Below, piece by piece: positions 17,776 to 26,266 of a stretch of DNA of 64,000 nt (positions are counted from its first letter, which is position 1; the number at the start of each line of letters is the position of its first letter). The translations under genes were made by a program, and so were the position numbers. The stretch covers positions 1 through 64,000 of the forward strand of contig CALGAW010000003.1 of assembly GCA_937959115.1 (NCBI GenBank), in the 5' to 3' direction. The notes below the pieces were generated by a model. It did not search any database, was not told where the DNA came from, and was given only the letters and a program-made list of their open reading frames with translations. The stretch comes from an uncultured Saprospiraceae bacterium (lineage in GTDB: Bacteria; Bacteroidota; Bacteroidia; Chitinophagales; Saprospiraceae).

Positions 17776-18849
17776 CTAATTTTTCACTAATTTCTTTGTT
17801 ACAACAACATTAGACGATTTCATTACAACAAAATACACACCTGAATCATACTTAGACAGATCAAGATTCACAGTTTCTTTACCCTCCGTTACTTGTATTT
17901 GACTACTAAAAACAGTTTGCCCTGCTACATTCATAATCGAAAGGGCCACATCACCTAGAGACTCATTTTCTATTTTCACAGCTACTTGGTCGTTTGCAGG
18001 GTTTGGGTGCAACTCTAATTGATTTAGCTCATCTCCCGTACCTAAATCAAATTTAAAGGCAGTTCCTTCTATGTCTTCAATCACATTATTATTGTCTACC
18101 TTTACGTATCTTCCATAGCCACATTTTGCTCCATAATTGTTCACTTGAAGTGTCACTGGATAAATTCCGGGTTGACTATAAGTATGCACTTGGCTAGGAC
18201 CATAAGCATGATCACCATCTCCAAAACTCCAGAGATAAGAAAAATAGGGTAAAACACCCTGAGGTCCCCTAAAACCAAATCTATAGGTATAAAAATCCGA
18301 TGTTTTTGCAGCAATCCGGCCTTTGCATGTAAAGCTAGCAGTAAAACATCTATATTCAGAGGCAACATCATTATAAGTTTGATTACCTATTGTACAGTCC
18401 GGTGGATATAAAACAGCGTTATACCCCATTTGTCCAGGACAATGAACAACGTTATCTACCTTGTACGTGATTCTGATTCTTCCATAAGAGACACCATATC
18501 CACCACCTGCAAGTATTGGTTGATTTTGGGTTCCTAACAAACAGTTTGAGACTGGATCATATTGCCAATTAAAAACATGGTTAAAGTCACCTCCTACTGA
18601 GGCAAGGCCTTCAGCAGGACTAATGTTTAACATGCAAATTGTAATTTCGTAAGGGTCATTTTGGTAGTCGGTGTGGTCAAGAAAATCTTCCTCAACGTTA
18701 AGATCAAAAGTTGAAGTCCCAATTGGAGCTAAAGGTAATCCCATCCACCCACTTCTTATAGAGGGATCTAGAGCACAAAGTTGGGCATCTAAACAAAAGC
18801 TAGAACTTATTAGAAAAACTAAAAGGGAAAAAATTAAAGATTGTTTCAT
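17776..18849 (-). CDS. Secreted PKD-domain protein with T9SS type A sorting domain
   Basis: A 357-residue protein with a signal peptide (SLLVFLISSSFCLDAQ). The middle contains one PKD domain (about residues 175-260) with the signature YLWSFGDGDHAYGPS and VHTYSQPGIYPVTLQV. Residues about 280-357 are a type A sorting domain (LHPNPANDQ, SIMNVAGQTVFS, YDSGVYFVVMKS, KKLVKN). Several cysteine pairs in the N-terminal part suggest disulfides. It should be exported by the type IX system; ligand unknown. A strong terminator follows. Confidence 0.85.
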   Translation of the reverse strand: MKQSLIFSLLVFLISSSFCLDAQLCALDPSIRSGWMGLPLAPIGTSTFDLNVEEDFLDHTDYQNDPYEITICMLNISPAEGLASVGGDFNHVFNWQYDPVSNCLLGTQNQPILAGGGYGVSYGRIRITYKVDNVVHCPGQMGYNAVLYPPDCTIGNQTYNDVASEYRCFTASFTCKGRIAAKTSDFYTYRFGFRGPQGVLPYFSYLWSFGDGDHAYGPSQVHTYSQPGIYPVTLQVNNYGAKCGYGRYVKVDNNNVIEDIEGTAFKFDLGTGDELNQLELHPNPANDQVAVKIENESLGDVALSIMNVAGQTVFSSQIQVTEGKETVNLDLSKYDSGVYFVVMKSSNVVVTKKLVKN

Positions 18850-18907
18850 TATTATTAATTTTAGTTAACAAAAAGAATTCGTGTATAGCAAGTAATTAAT
18901 GCTACGA

Positions 18908-18915
18908 CAAACCTA
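18908..18915 (-). promoter_or_regulatory. Candidate Bacteroidota -7 element before the PKD/T9SS gene
   Basis: On the minus strand the octamer TAGGTTTG matches the Bacteroidota -7 consensus TAnnTTTG and lies about 60 bases before the start codon at 18849. No matching -33 TTTG is seen at the usual 19-21 base spacing. The palindrome CCTAGG occurs at 18912-18917, overlapping this element, and again at 18935-18940. Confidence 0.4.
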
Positions 18916-19173
18916 GGCATTTGCCTTCCTGCATCCTAGGGTTAAAAATCCAGTCTTGTTCTTAATAAATTAAACTGATTTCCTATACTTAAATTTAAAT
19001 ACGATATTTAATAAACTTACTAAGTGTTACTTAAGGCTAAGTAGTACATTTTATTACAAATGTATTGTTCTAAATAGTTTACCAACATCACTACTTATTA
19101 ACCAAAACTTATCCGAATGATTTCTATGAAAAACGAAGACACAAACATTCATAGGAATAGCTAGGAATACCAA

Positions 19174-19201
19174 TAAAAAAGGCCTTCATTGCTGAAGACC
19201 T
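19174..19201 (-). terminator. Rho-independent terminator of the giant PKD gene
   Basis: On the minus strand AGGTCTTCA, loop GCAA and TGAAGGCCT form a 9-bp stem (one G-U pair) followed by six T, starting about 26 bases after the stop at 19227. The remaining part of the gap 18850-19226 holds the upstream region of the PKD/T9SS gene and nothing else I recognise. Confidence 0.85.
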
Positions 19202-19226
19202 CTTTCAAATCAATTATCAAATACCA

Positions 19227-22200
19227 TTAATCAATAATGGTCAGTTTTCTATAAGCTATATCTGCACCGCGTCTTACTGCAAGGATGTAAGTACCAGAGG
19301 GCACCACTCCTAAATCAATGTCAGTCATCACGCGACCAGAAGAAAAGTCAACAGTACGCTCAAATACCTTAATGCCCACTACGTTTAAGACCTGCAGTTC
19401 CAACTGATCAATTGGTTTACCAGACACCTCTAATTGGAACAAACCACTATTCGGATTCGGCATGACAGTCAAACTGGTCAGCTGGTTTTCTTCTTCAAGC
19501 CCAGTCGATACAGAGACCACAACCGTTTCCGTATGCACTGAAGTTCCACAAGCATTGGTTGCTGTTAGCGTCACTGTATATGTTCCGTTTGCTGTATAGG
19601 AATGAACTGGATTGGCTTGTGTGCTTGTATTTCCATCTCCAAAATCCCAAAGATAAGAGGTTCCACTAAACGTTGTATTTGTAAAGGAAGCACTAAAGTT
19701 AGTTACACTAAAGACAAAGTTTGCAATTGGCTTATCGTTTACCACCACGTGATTCATATAAGTATTGCTAGTAGACCCAAATGCATTAGACACAGTCAGT
19801 AATACATCATAAGCCCCTAGTGTACTATAAGTTACTGTTGGGTTTTGCATCGTTGAGGTCGCAGGTGTTCCTCCTGGAAATGACCAACTCCAGTTAGTGG
19901 GACTACCAGAACTCTGATCCGTGAAACTCACCACCAATGGCGCACACCCCGTATTCGGATTAGAAGTCATTCCTGGGATAGGAGCAGCACCACCAATAAC
20001 AACCGATTGAGTCGTTGTCACACTACCACAAGCATTCGAAGCAGTTAAGGAAACAGTGTATGTCCCTGGTCCACCATATGTATGTGTTGGGTTTTGCACG
20101 GTACTTGTATTTCCATCTCCAAAATTCCAGTTATAACTCGTAGCGTTTGAGGAAGTATTGGTAAATATCGTTGTTAAGACAGAAGTAGAAAAATTAAAAT
20201 TAGCCGAAGGTGAAGCAGAAACAATAATATAACCTGTTTGGGTTGTAGTATTAGAACCAATCGCATTCCCCGAGGTCAAGGTAACATCATAAGTGCCTGG
20301 CCCATTATACGTAACAGTCGGATTTTGCTGCACGGATGTACTAGGCGTTCCTCCAGGGAATGACCAACTCCATGCAACTGGATTATTCGTACTTAAATCT
20401 GAAAAGGTAACAGTCATTGGCGAACACCCACTCGTCATATTCGCATCAAATGCAGCAATTGGAGCACCACCAACCGTTACGACGGTAGATACCTGATTAG
20501 AACCGCAAGCGTTAACCGCAGTAAGCACTACTGTGTAACTACCAGGTGCTGCGTACGTATGAATCGGGTTGGTTTGAGCACTGGTATTCCCATCTCCAAA
20601 ATCCCAATTATAGGTAAACGCACCTGTTGTATTATTAACAAACGAAACTGAATTCCCTGTAATACTACTGTTAAAAGAAGCCGTAGGAGCGGTATTAACC
20701 AACACATAACCAGTTTGAGTAACAGAGTTGTTTCCAATAGCGTTTGCAACTGTTAAAACAACATCAAACGTACCTCCAGAACTATAGGTTACCGTTGGGT
20801 TTTGCATAGTCGAGGAGGAAGGTGTACCTCCTGGGAACGACCAAATCCAACTTGTTGGACTACCATTAGACAAATCCGAAAAGTTTACGGTTAACGGAGC
20901 ACAACCAGCATTTACATTCGATGTAAAGTTAGCACTCGGCGGATTCCCGATTGTAACTGTTTGAGTGGTTGTAATGCTACCACAGGCATTCGTTGCCGTT
21001 AGTGTTACAGGATAATTTCCTGGTGCTGAATAGGTATGAGAAGGACTGTTTGCCGTACTTGAGTTCCCATCTCCAAAATTCCAACTGTAGCTCGTAGCAT
21101 TCGATGAAGTATTGGTCAGAATTACGGTGAATCCTGAAATAGAATTTGAGAATGCAGCCGTTGGACCATCATTTACAACAACAATACTCATTTGTGTACT
21201 AGTATTAGATCCTAGTGCATTTATCGCCGTCAAAGTGACATCATAGGTTCCAGCTGCTGTGTATTGAATTTGCGGATTCTGCAAGGTTGAAGTGGCAGGT
21301 GCACCTCCAGGGAATGACCAAGACCAACTTGTAGGACTACCGGTTGATTGATCAGTAAATGAAACGATTAGTGGAGCACAACCCGTAGCATTATTCGCAC
21401 TAAATACTACGTTTGGTGCACCACCAACTGTTACGGTCTGAGTAAATTGTAATGATCCACAACTGTTAGAGGCTGTAAGTAGCACATTGTAAGTGCCAGG
21501 TGCAGCATAAGTGTGTGTAGGATTGACCGCAGTACTCGAGTTTCCGTCCCCAAAACTCCAACTATAGCTTGTTGCATTCGTTGAGTTATTGATAAAGTTC
21601 ACTGTTGTTCCAGAAACACTTTGATTGAATGAAGTAGTCGGTAGATCATTCACAACGACAAAATCTGGAAGTGTATTAGAATTGGTTCCTAAGCTGTTAC
21701 TTACCTCAAGGGTAACATCATAGTTTCCAACAGTAGAATAAACCACTGAAGGGTTTTGCTGAGTAGAAGTAGAAGGCGTTCCTCCTGGAAACGACCAGTT
21801 CCAGTTTGTGGGTCCGCCTGTTGAATTATCTGTATAGTTAACGGTAAATGGTGCACATCCAACGCTTGCACTCGAAGAGAAAGCTGGTGACGGTGCTCCA
21901 CCGACAGTGATTGTCTGTGTATTCGTTACTGTTCCACAATTGTTTGTAGCATTTAGCACTACCGTGTAGATTCCTGGTGCTGAATAGGTATGTGTTGGAT
22001 TAACTGAAGAATTTGTATTCCCATCCCCCAAATCCCAATTATAAGTGGTTGCGTTTGTTGAGTTATTGATAAACGTTACTGTTGTACCACTAATCGATGT
22101 CGTAAACGAAGCCGCAGGCTGATCAAACACCAATATATAACCCGTTGGTGCATAAACATCAGTACCGTTTGCATTAGATACCGTTAAAATCACATCATAT

Positions 22201-25200
22201 GCTCCTGTATTGTTATAAGTAACAGTAGGATTTTGAACCGTAGAAGTAGAAGGCGTTCCTCCAGGAAACGACCAAGACCATGCCGTAGGATTACCTGATG
22301 AATTGTCAGAAAAATTAACAGTTAAGGGTGTACAGCCAACATTTGTATTCGTCATAAATCCAGCTGAAGGTGGGACACCACTACCTACAGAAATAGTTTG
22401 AGTAGATTGTTGAGTTCCACATGCATTTGTTGCTGTCAAAACCACAGTGTACGTACCAGCAGTAGAATAAGTATGAGAGGGGTTGGTTTGAGTACTGGTA
22501 TTTCCATCTCCAAAGTCCCAACTATAAGTAGAACCGCTTGTCGTCGTATTGGTAAATGTTACCGTATTACCAGTATTTGACGCTGTAAATCCAACAACGG
22601 GAACATCATTGACAACGATATAGGAATTCTGAGTAGACACATCACTTCCAATGCTATTTCCGACTGCTAATGTTACATCAAAAGTACCCGAATTATTATA
22701 AACAACAGTTGGATTTTGTTGAGTCGAAGTAGATGGTGTTCCTCCTGGAAACGACCATGACCAACTTGTAGGAGATCCTACGGAATTATCAGTATAATTA
22801 ACCGTCAAAGGTGCACATCCTGTGGTTGGTATTGCTGAAAATGAACTTGTAGGTGCACCTCCAACATTTATAGTCTGAGTCGATTGTTTCGAACCACAGG
22901 AATTAGTAACAGTCAAGACGACAATATAACTACCTGGCGCTGAATAAGTATGACTTGGATTGGTCAGTGAACTATTGTTTCCATCTCCAAAATCCCAGAA
23001 ATAAGTTGTGATATTACCTGTAGAGGAATTGGTAAAGTCTACCGTCAAGTTATTGGTGGTAGAGGTAAATCCAGCAGTAGCAGGTGGACCACTTACCACC
23101 AAGGCACTTCCTTGAAATTTAGTATCTGACCCTAAAGAATTAGAAACGACAAGGGTGACATCGTATGTTCCTGCATTGTTGTAAACAATGGTAGGGTTTG
23201 CTTGAGTAGAGGTAGAAGGTATACCTCCTGGAAACGACCAAGACCAACTAGAAGGAGTATTAACAGACAAGTCCGTAAAACTAACAGTCAATGGTGAACA
23301 GCCTGATCCAAGTGACTGGGAGAAGTCAGCAACAGGTGGCGCTCCAAATGTAAAGGTTTGTGATGAGGTATCTTGTCCACAGCTACTAGTCGAGGTAAGT
23401 AAAACGGTGTAGGTTCCATTTGCAAAGGTGTGTGTTGGGTCTTCTAGAACAGAATTGTTACCATCTCCAAAATCCCATAACCAAACGGCAGCGTTTGAAG
23501 AGGTGTTAGTAAACGTTACCGTGTTACCTGATACAGAACCAGAGAAACTACTAGTAGGCAACGCAAGTGCAGTTGCTGTTACTTGTGTTTGAGCACTTGT
23601 ACATCCGGCTGTTTGCACTTCCCAATCATAAAAATAATAATAGTAATTTCCACCTGCTGAAGATCCAGTAATCTCTATCAAATTTGAAATAGAATAAGGA
23701 TAATTAGGCCCATTATTGTTGCGAAACAAGTCCATATTATCACCACCAAGTTGATAATTACCTGGAGTCAAATTAAGATTTAATGCTACTCTACTGATAC
23801 CGTTAGGGATGTTTACTCCTAAGCTGTTAATTAAAGTTCCAAAGCCATCTCTTAGCTCAATCGTTCTATTTCCAGTTTGATCAGCGTCTACCCAAACAGA
23901 AACTAGTGTAACGTCTTGTGTCACAGTAAATTCAAGGTATTGTGCAGAGGCACCATGATATCCACCTCCACCAATGCTACCATCCTGTGGGCCGAAATAC
24001 TGTGGGCCCGAGCCTGAAGTCGTTTCTACATAGTAAGTAGTCGTGTTATTTAGAGTGGGTGTGGTGTAGGAAGTACCCGTTGTAATATAATTACCATTGT
24101 TGTCATACCAGTTGATTTGCCCAGATTGAGTTGAGGCATTTAAAGTGGTAGAACCAGGCGCGCAGAAGTCTCCTCCCGCCGCTGTTGGAGCTGCAGGAGT
24201 AGTAATTGTAACATAGTTCGTTTTAGAATCAGTGTCAGAGCCAATAACATTTGTTGCAGTCAAGGATACGGTGTAAGTGCCTGCTGTAGTGTAAGTATGC
24301 GTTGGGTTTTGCAATGTACTCGTATTCCCATCACCAAAATCCCAAGCCCAGCTGGTCGCATTTGTTGAGGAAAGGTCGGTAAATTCGATTACCCCAGTGC
24401 AGCTTGTTGTTGTGTTGGCTGAAAACCCAGCGACTGGTGCTTGCGGTGCTGTGCCACATGGTTTACAAAATCCACCACAATCTACACCGAGTTCAGTTCC
24501 ATTTTTAATACCATCGAAACAGGTAGTTGGAATGTTTAAGGAAGTAGATAGGACAAACAGTCCGCCTTTAGTATCTGAAGCGATAATAGTTCCAGAAGGA
24601 AAATATGGATAAACGCCCCAGTTATCATCCGTTCCTGAATAGCTGGTGTTGTTAGGATCTGTATCGTAATAAGCTGCCGTAAACGGGTTATTCTTATCAG
24701 AGATATCAAAAATCTGGACACCATCTTCATAATAGGAAACAATACAGTAGTCTCCTGCGATGAAAGGGTTGTGCGGAGTAACACCAGTAGCTTGTGGTGC
24801 AAGAAGCGGAAACTTAAAGGTGGTAACCAATCCAATCCCGTTATTTGGAACATCGGTAAGGTCAAGAATTCCAAGTGGGCGACCTTGGGGCACTTCTTCC
24901 GCATAGACAGCATACTGACCATCATCAGTAAGCCAGCTACTATGATTGTATCCGCCAGTATTCCTAGAATCTATAAAAACAGGGCTGGATGGATTAGAAA
25001 AGTCGTGCATGTAAAGCCCATTGTTACCATGAGAAGCATAAGCTATGTTATCCCGCACATAAATATCATGGACATAGCCACCTTGTAGATTCGAAGAATA
25101 AACAACAGGAGGGTTTGTTGGATTAGCATTTAAATCATACACAATGACGCCTCCGCTTACCGTATTAGAGCCAGCAATATAAGCCAATCCATTTGGTACA

Positions 25201-25649
25201 TCAATAAAAATATTGTGTGCTCTTTGAAAATCGGAGTTATTTTGGTTGGCAAGTGTTGGAGGGCTGCTCGGCAATGCACTTAAATCAAAAATCAATAACC
25301 CTTCACTACCTTGATCTGCTACACCGTAAGCATATTTCTTATACGTTTTAAAATCTCTCCAAAGGGAAGTACTCCCACCAACATGACCAAGGATTTCTGT
25401 TGGATTAGAAGGATTAGTCACATCAATAAAATGAACTTCATTAGGTGAACCAAGAATAGCATATTCATTTCCAGACTCATCTGTATATCCCCAAATATCA
25501 TTGTAAAACACACCACTTGTTTGGGTGTTATTGCCATCCCATGTCCCTGCAAGGGTCATGTTCATACTTTGTTGGGCTGTTATTGAAGAGAGGAATAAAA
25601 TTGGCAAAAAAAAGGTTAGGAATAACCAAAGGTTGTTCTTAAAATTCAT
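19227..25649 (-). CDS. Giant secreted multi-PKD protein with propeller N-domain and T9SS type A signal
   Basis: A 2140-residue protein. Order: signal peptide (1-25, ending SSITAQ); an LVIVD/choice-of-anchor-B type propeller (about 30-375) with repeats such as VHFIDVTNPSNPTEI and LFIFDLS-like blades; a cysteine motif CFDGIKNGTELGVDCGGFC; a first PKD domain; an Ig-like/lectin-like insert (about 490-690); then a long array in which canonical PKD domains (WDFGDGN) alternate with a variant class (WSWSFPGGTPSTST). I count 10 of the first and 8 of the second. The last 75 residues are a type A sorting domain (VMPNPNSGLFQL, YILAVRRG, YRKLTIID). It should be a very long cell-surface or released adhesive filament. 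One of three giant surface genes in this island. Confidence 0.9.
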   Translation of the reverse strand: MNFKNNLWLFLTFFLPILFLSSITAQQSMNMTLAGTWDGNNTQTSGVFYNDIWGYTDESGNEYAILGSPNEVHFIDVTNPSNPTEILGHVGGSTSLWRDFKTYKKYAYGVADQGSEGLLIFDLSALPSSPPTLANQNNSDFQRAHNIFIDVPNGLAYIAGSNTVSGGVIVYDLNANPTNPPVVYSSNLQGGYVHDIYVRDNIAYASHGNNGLYMHDFSNPSSPVFIDSRNTGGYNHSSWLTDDGQYAVYAEEVPQGRPLGILDLTDVPNNGIGLVTTFKFPLLAPQATGVTPHNPFIAGDYCIVSYYEDGVQIFDISDKNNPFTAAYYDTDPNNTSYSGTDDNWGVYPYFPSGTIIASDTKGGLFVLSTSLNIPTTCFDGIKNGTELGVDCGGFCKPCGTAPQAPVAGFSANTTTSCTGVIEFTDLSSTNATSWAWDFGDGNTSTLQNPTHTYTTAGTYTVSLTATNVIGSDTDSKTNYVTITTPAAPTAAGGDFCAPGSTTLNASTQSGQINWYDNNGNYITTGTSYTTPTLNNTTTYYVETTSGSGPQYFGPQDGSIGGGGYHGASAQYLEFTVTQDVTLVSVWVDADQTGNRTIELRDGFGTLINSLGVNIPNGISRVALNLNLTPGNYQLGGDNMDLFRNNNGPNYPYSISNLIEITGSSAGGNYYYYFYDWEVQTAGCTSAQTQVTATALALPTSSFSGSVSGNTVTFTNTSSNAAVWLWDFGDGNNSVLEDPTHTFANGTYTVLLTSTSSCGQDTSSQTFTFGAPPVADFSQSLGSGCSPLTVSFTDLSVNTPSSWSWSFPGGIPSTSTQANPTIVYNNAGTYDVTLVVSNSLGSDTKFQGSALVVSGPPATAGFTSTTNNLTVDFTNSSTGNITTYFWDFGDGNNSSLTNPSHTYSAPGSYIVVLTVTNSCGSKQSTQTINVGGAPTSSFSAIPTTGCAPLTVNYTDNSVGSPTSWSWSFPGGTPSTSTQQNPTVVYNNSGTFDVTLAVGNSIGSDVSTQNSYIVVNDVPVVGFTASNTGNTVTFTNTTTSGSTYSWDFGDGNTSTQTNPSHTYSTAGTYTVVLTATNACGTQQSTQTISVGSGVPPSAGFMTNTNVGCTPLTVNFSDNSSGNPTAWSWSFPGGTPSTSTVQNPTVTYNNTGAYDVILTVSNANGTDVYAPTGYILVFDQPAASFTTSISGTTVTFINNSTNATTYNWDLGDGNTNSSVNPTHTYSAPGIYTVVLNATNNCGTVTNTQTITVGGAPSPAFSSSASVGCAPFTVNYTDNSTGGPTNWNWSFPGGTPSTSTQQNPSVVYSTVGNYDVTLEVSNSLGTNSNTLPDFVVVNDLPTTSFNQSVSGTTVNFINNSTNATSYSWSFGDGNSSTAVNPTHTYAAPGTYNVLLTASNSCGSLQFTQTVTVGGAPNVVFSANNATGCAPLIVSFTDQSTGSPTSWSWSFPGGAPATSTLQNPQIQYTAAGTYDVTLTAINALGSNTSTQMSIVVVNDGPTAAFSNSISGFTVILTNTSSNATSYSWNFGDGNSSTANSPSHTYSAPGNYPVTLTATNACGSITTTQTVTIGNPPSANFTSNVNAGCAPLTVNFSDLSNGSPTSWIWSFPGGTPSSSTMQNPTVTYSSGGTFDVVLTVANAIGNNSVTQTGYVLVNTAPTASFNSSITGNSVSFVNNTTGAFTYNWDFGDGNTSAQTNPIHTYAAPGSYTVVLTAVNACGSNQVSTVVTVGGAPIAAFDANMTSGCSPMTVTFSDLSTNNPVAWSWSFPGGTPSTSVQQNPTVTYNGPGTYDVTLTSGNAIGSNTTTQTGYIIVSASPSANFNFSTSVLTTIFTNTSSNATSYNWNFGDGNTSTVQNPTHTYGGPGTYTVSLTASNACGSVTTTQSVVIGGAAPIPGMTSNPNTGCAPLVVSFTDQSSGSPTNWSWSFPGGTPATSTMQNPTVTYSTLGAYDVLLTVSNAFGSTSNTYMNHVVVNDKPIANFVFSVTNFSASFTNTTFSGTSYLWDFGDGNTSTQANPVHSYTANGTYTVTLTATNACGTSVHTETVVVSVSTGLEEENQLTSLTVMPNPNSGLFQLEVSGKPIDQLELQVLNVVGIKVFERTVDFSSGRVMTDIDLGVVPSGTYILAVRRGADIAYRKLTIID
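19500..23575 (-). repeat. Alternating PKD array, unit of two domains (about 480 bp)
   Basis: The array encodes pairs of one FGDG-type and one SFPGG-type PKD domain. The codons for the Gly-Gly of SFPGG recur at about 23224, 22741, 22258, 21781, 21304, 20827, 20350 and 19870, giving spacings of 483, 483, 477, 477, 477, 477 and 480 bases. The constant length of the two-domain unit indicates that the array grew by copying pairs rather than single domains. Confidence 0.88.
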
Positions 25650-26266
25650 TTGTTTAGTTCGACTAGGTTAGTAAAAATTAGACATTGTAATATAGGGCAT
25701 CCCATTAACCCAATTGTCAAAATTCCAAATTTTAATTATTTATTAACAGTTCAGATAAAACATATTTTGCAAATACTATATAAACTCAAAATTATTTATT
25801 GACATATAAAACAATACAAATTGTTCTATCCAATAAAAAGCCATCAATAAATCTATTTCTACTCCCCTTTTTTCTAATGGATTACGATAATTAAGATAGA
25901 TCATTTATCATTACTTTACTTGTTCAACAACCTTTAACTGTTAATTCTTTCTAGGAGCATTCGGATTAAAATGGTTATAGATTCGTTAAATATTTGAAAA
26001 CATTGAATAAAAAAATTTGGCGTAAAACTGCGCAACCTAGTTCCACTCTATATCCAACTTTTATTGATTTATTGTTATTGTTTTGAATACGATTCACATT
26101 CTGAGTTGCTATTAAATTTTTAAAGAAAGAAAATTTATTGACCTCGGGAGCGAAATATCATTGTTTTATCACATTTTGTGCTCCTAAGTCAATATTCAAT
26201 CCACGAATCAAGTTAAATAGACAGGAATTATGTTAAATTTATAATTAAATAAGGTATGTTCTGAAA
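25650..26266. other. Divergent intergenic region between giant PKD gene and sensor kinase gene
   Basis: A 617-base AT-rich gap holding the promoters of both neighbours. No gene is visible. I looked for the 20-bp direct repeats found before the regulator gene; only weak single matches to a LytTR-like site occur (near 25938 and 25983), with no regular spacing. No clear TTTG/TAnnTTTG pair could be assigned. Confidence 0.4.

Noticed and set aside
25938-25992. LytTR-like sites between the PKD giant and the kinase gene
   Set aside because: Only two weak matches 45 bases apart, with neither the spacing nor the quality of the array at 43731.
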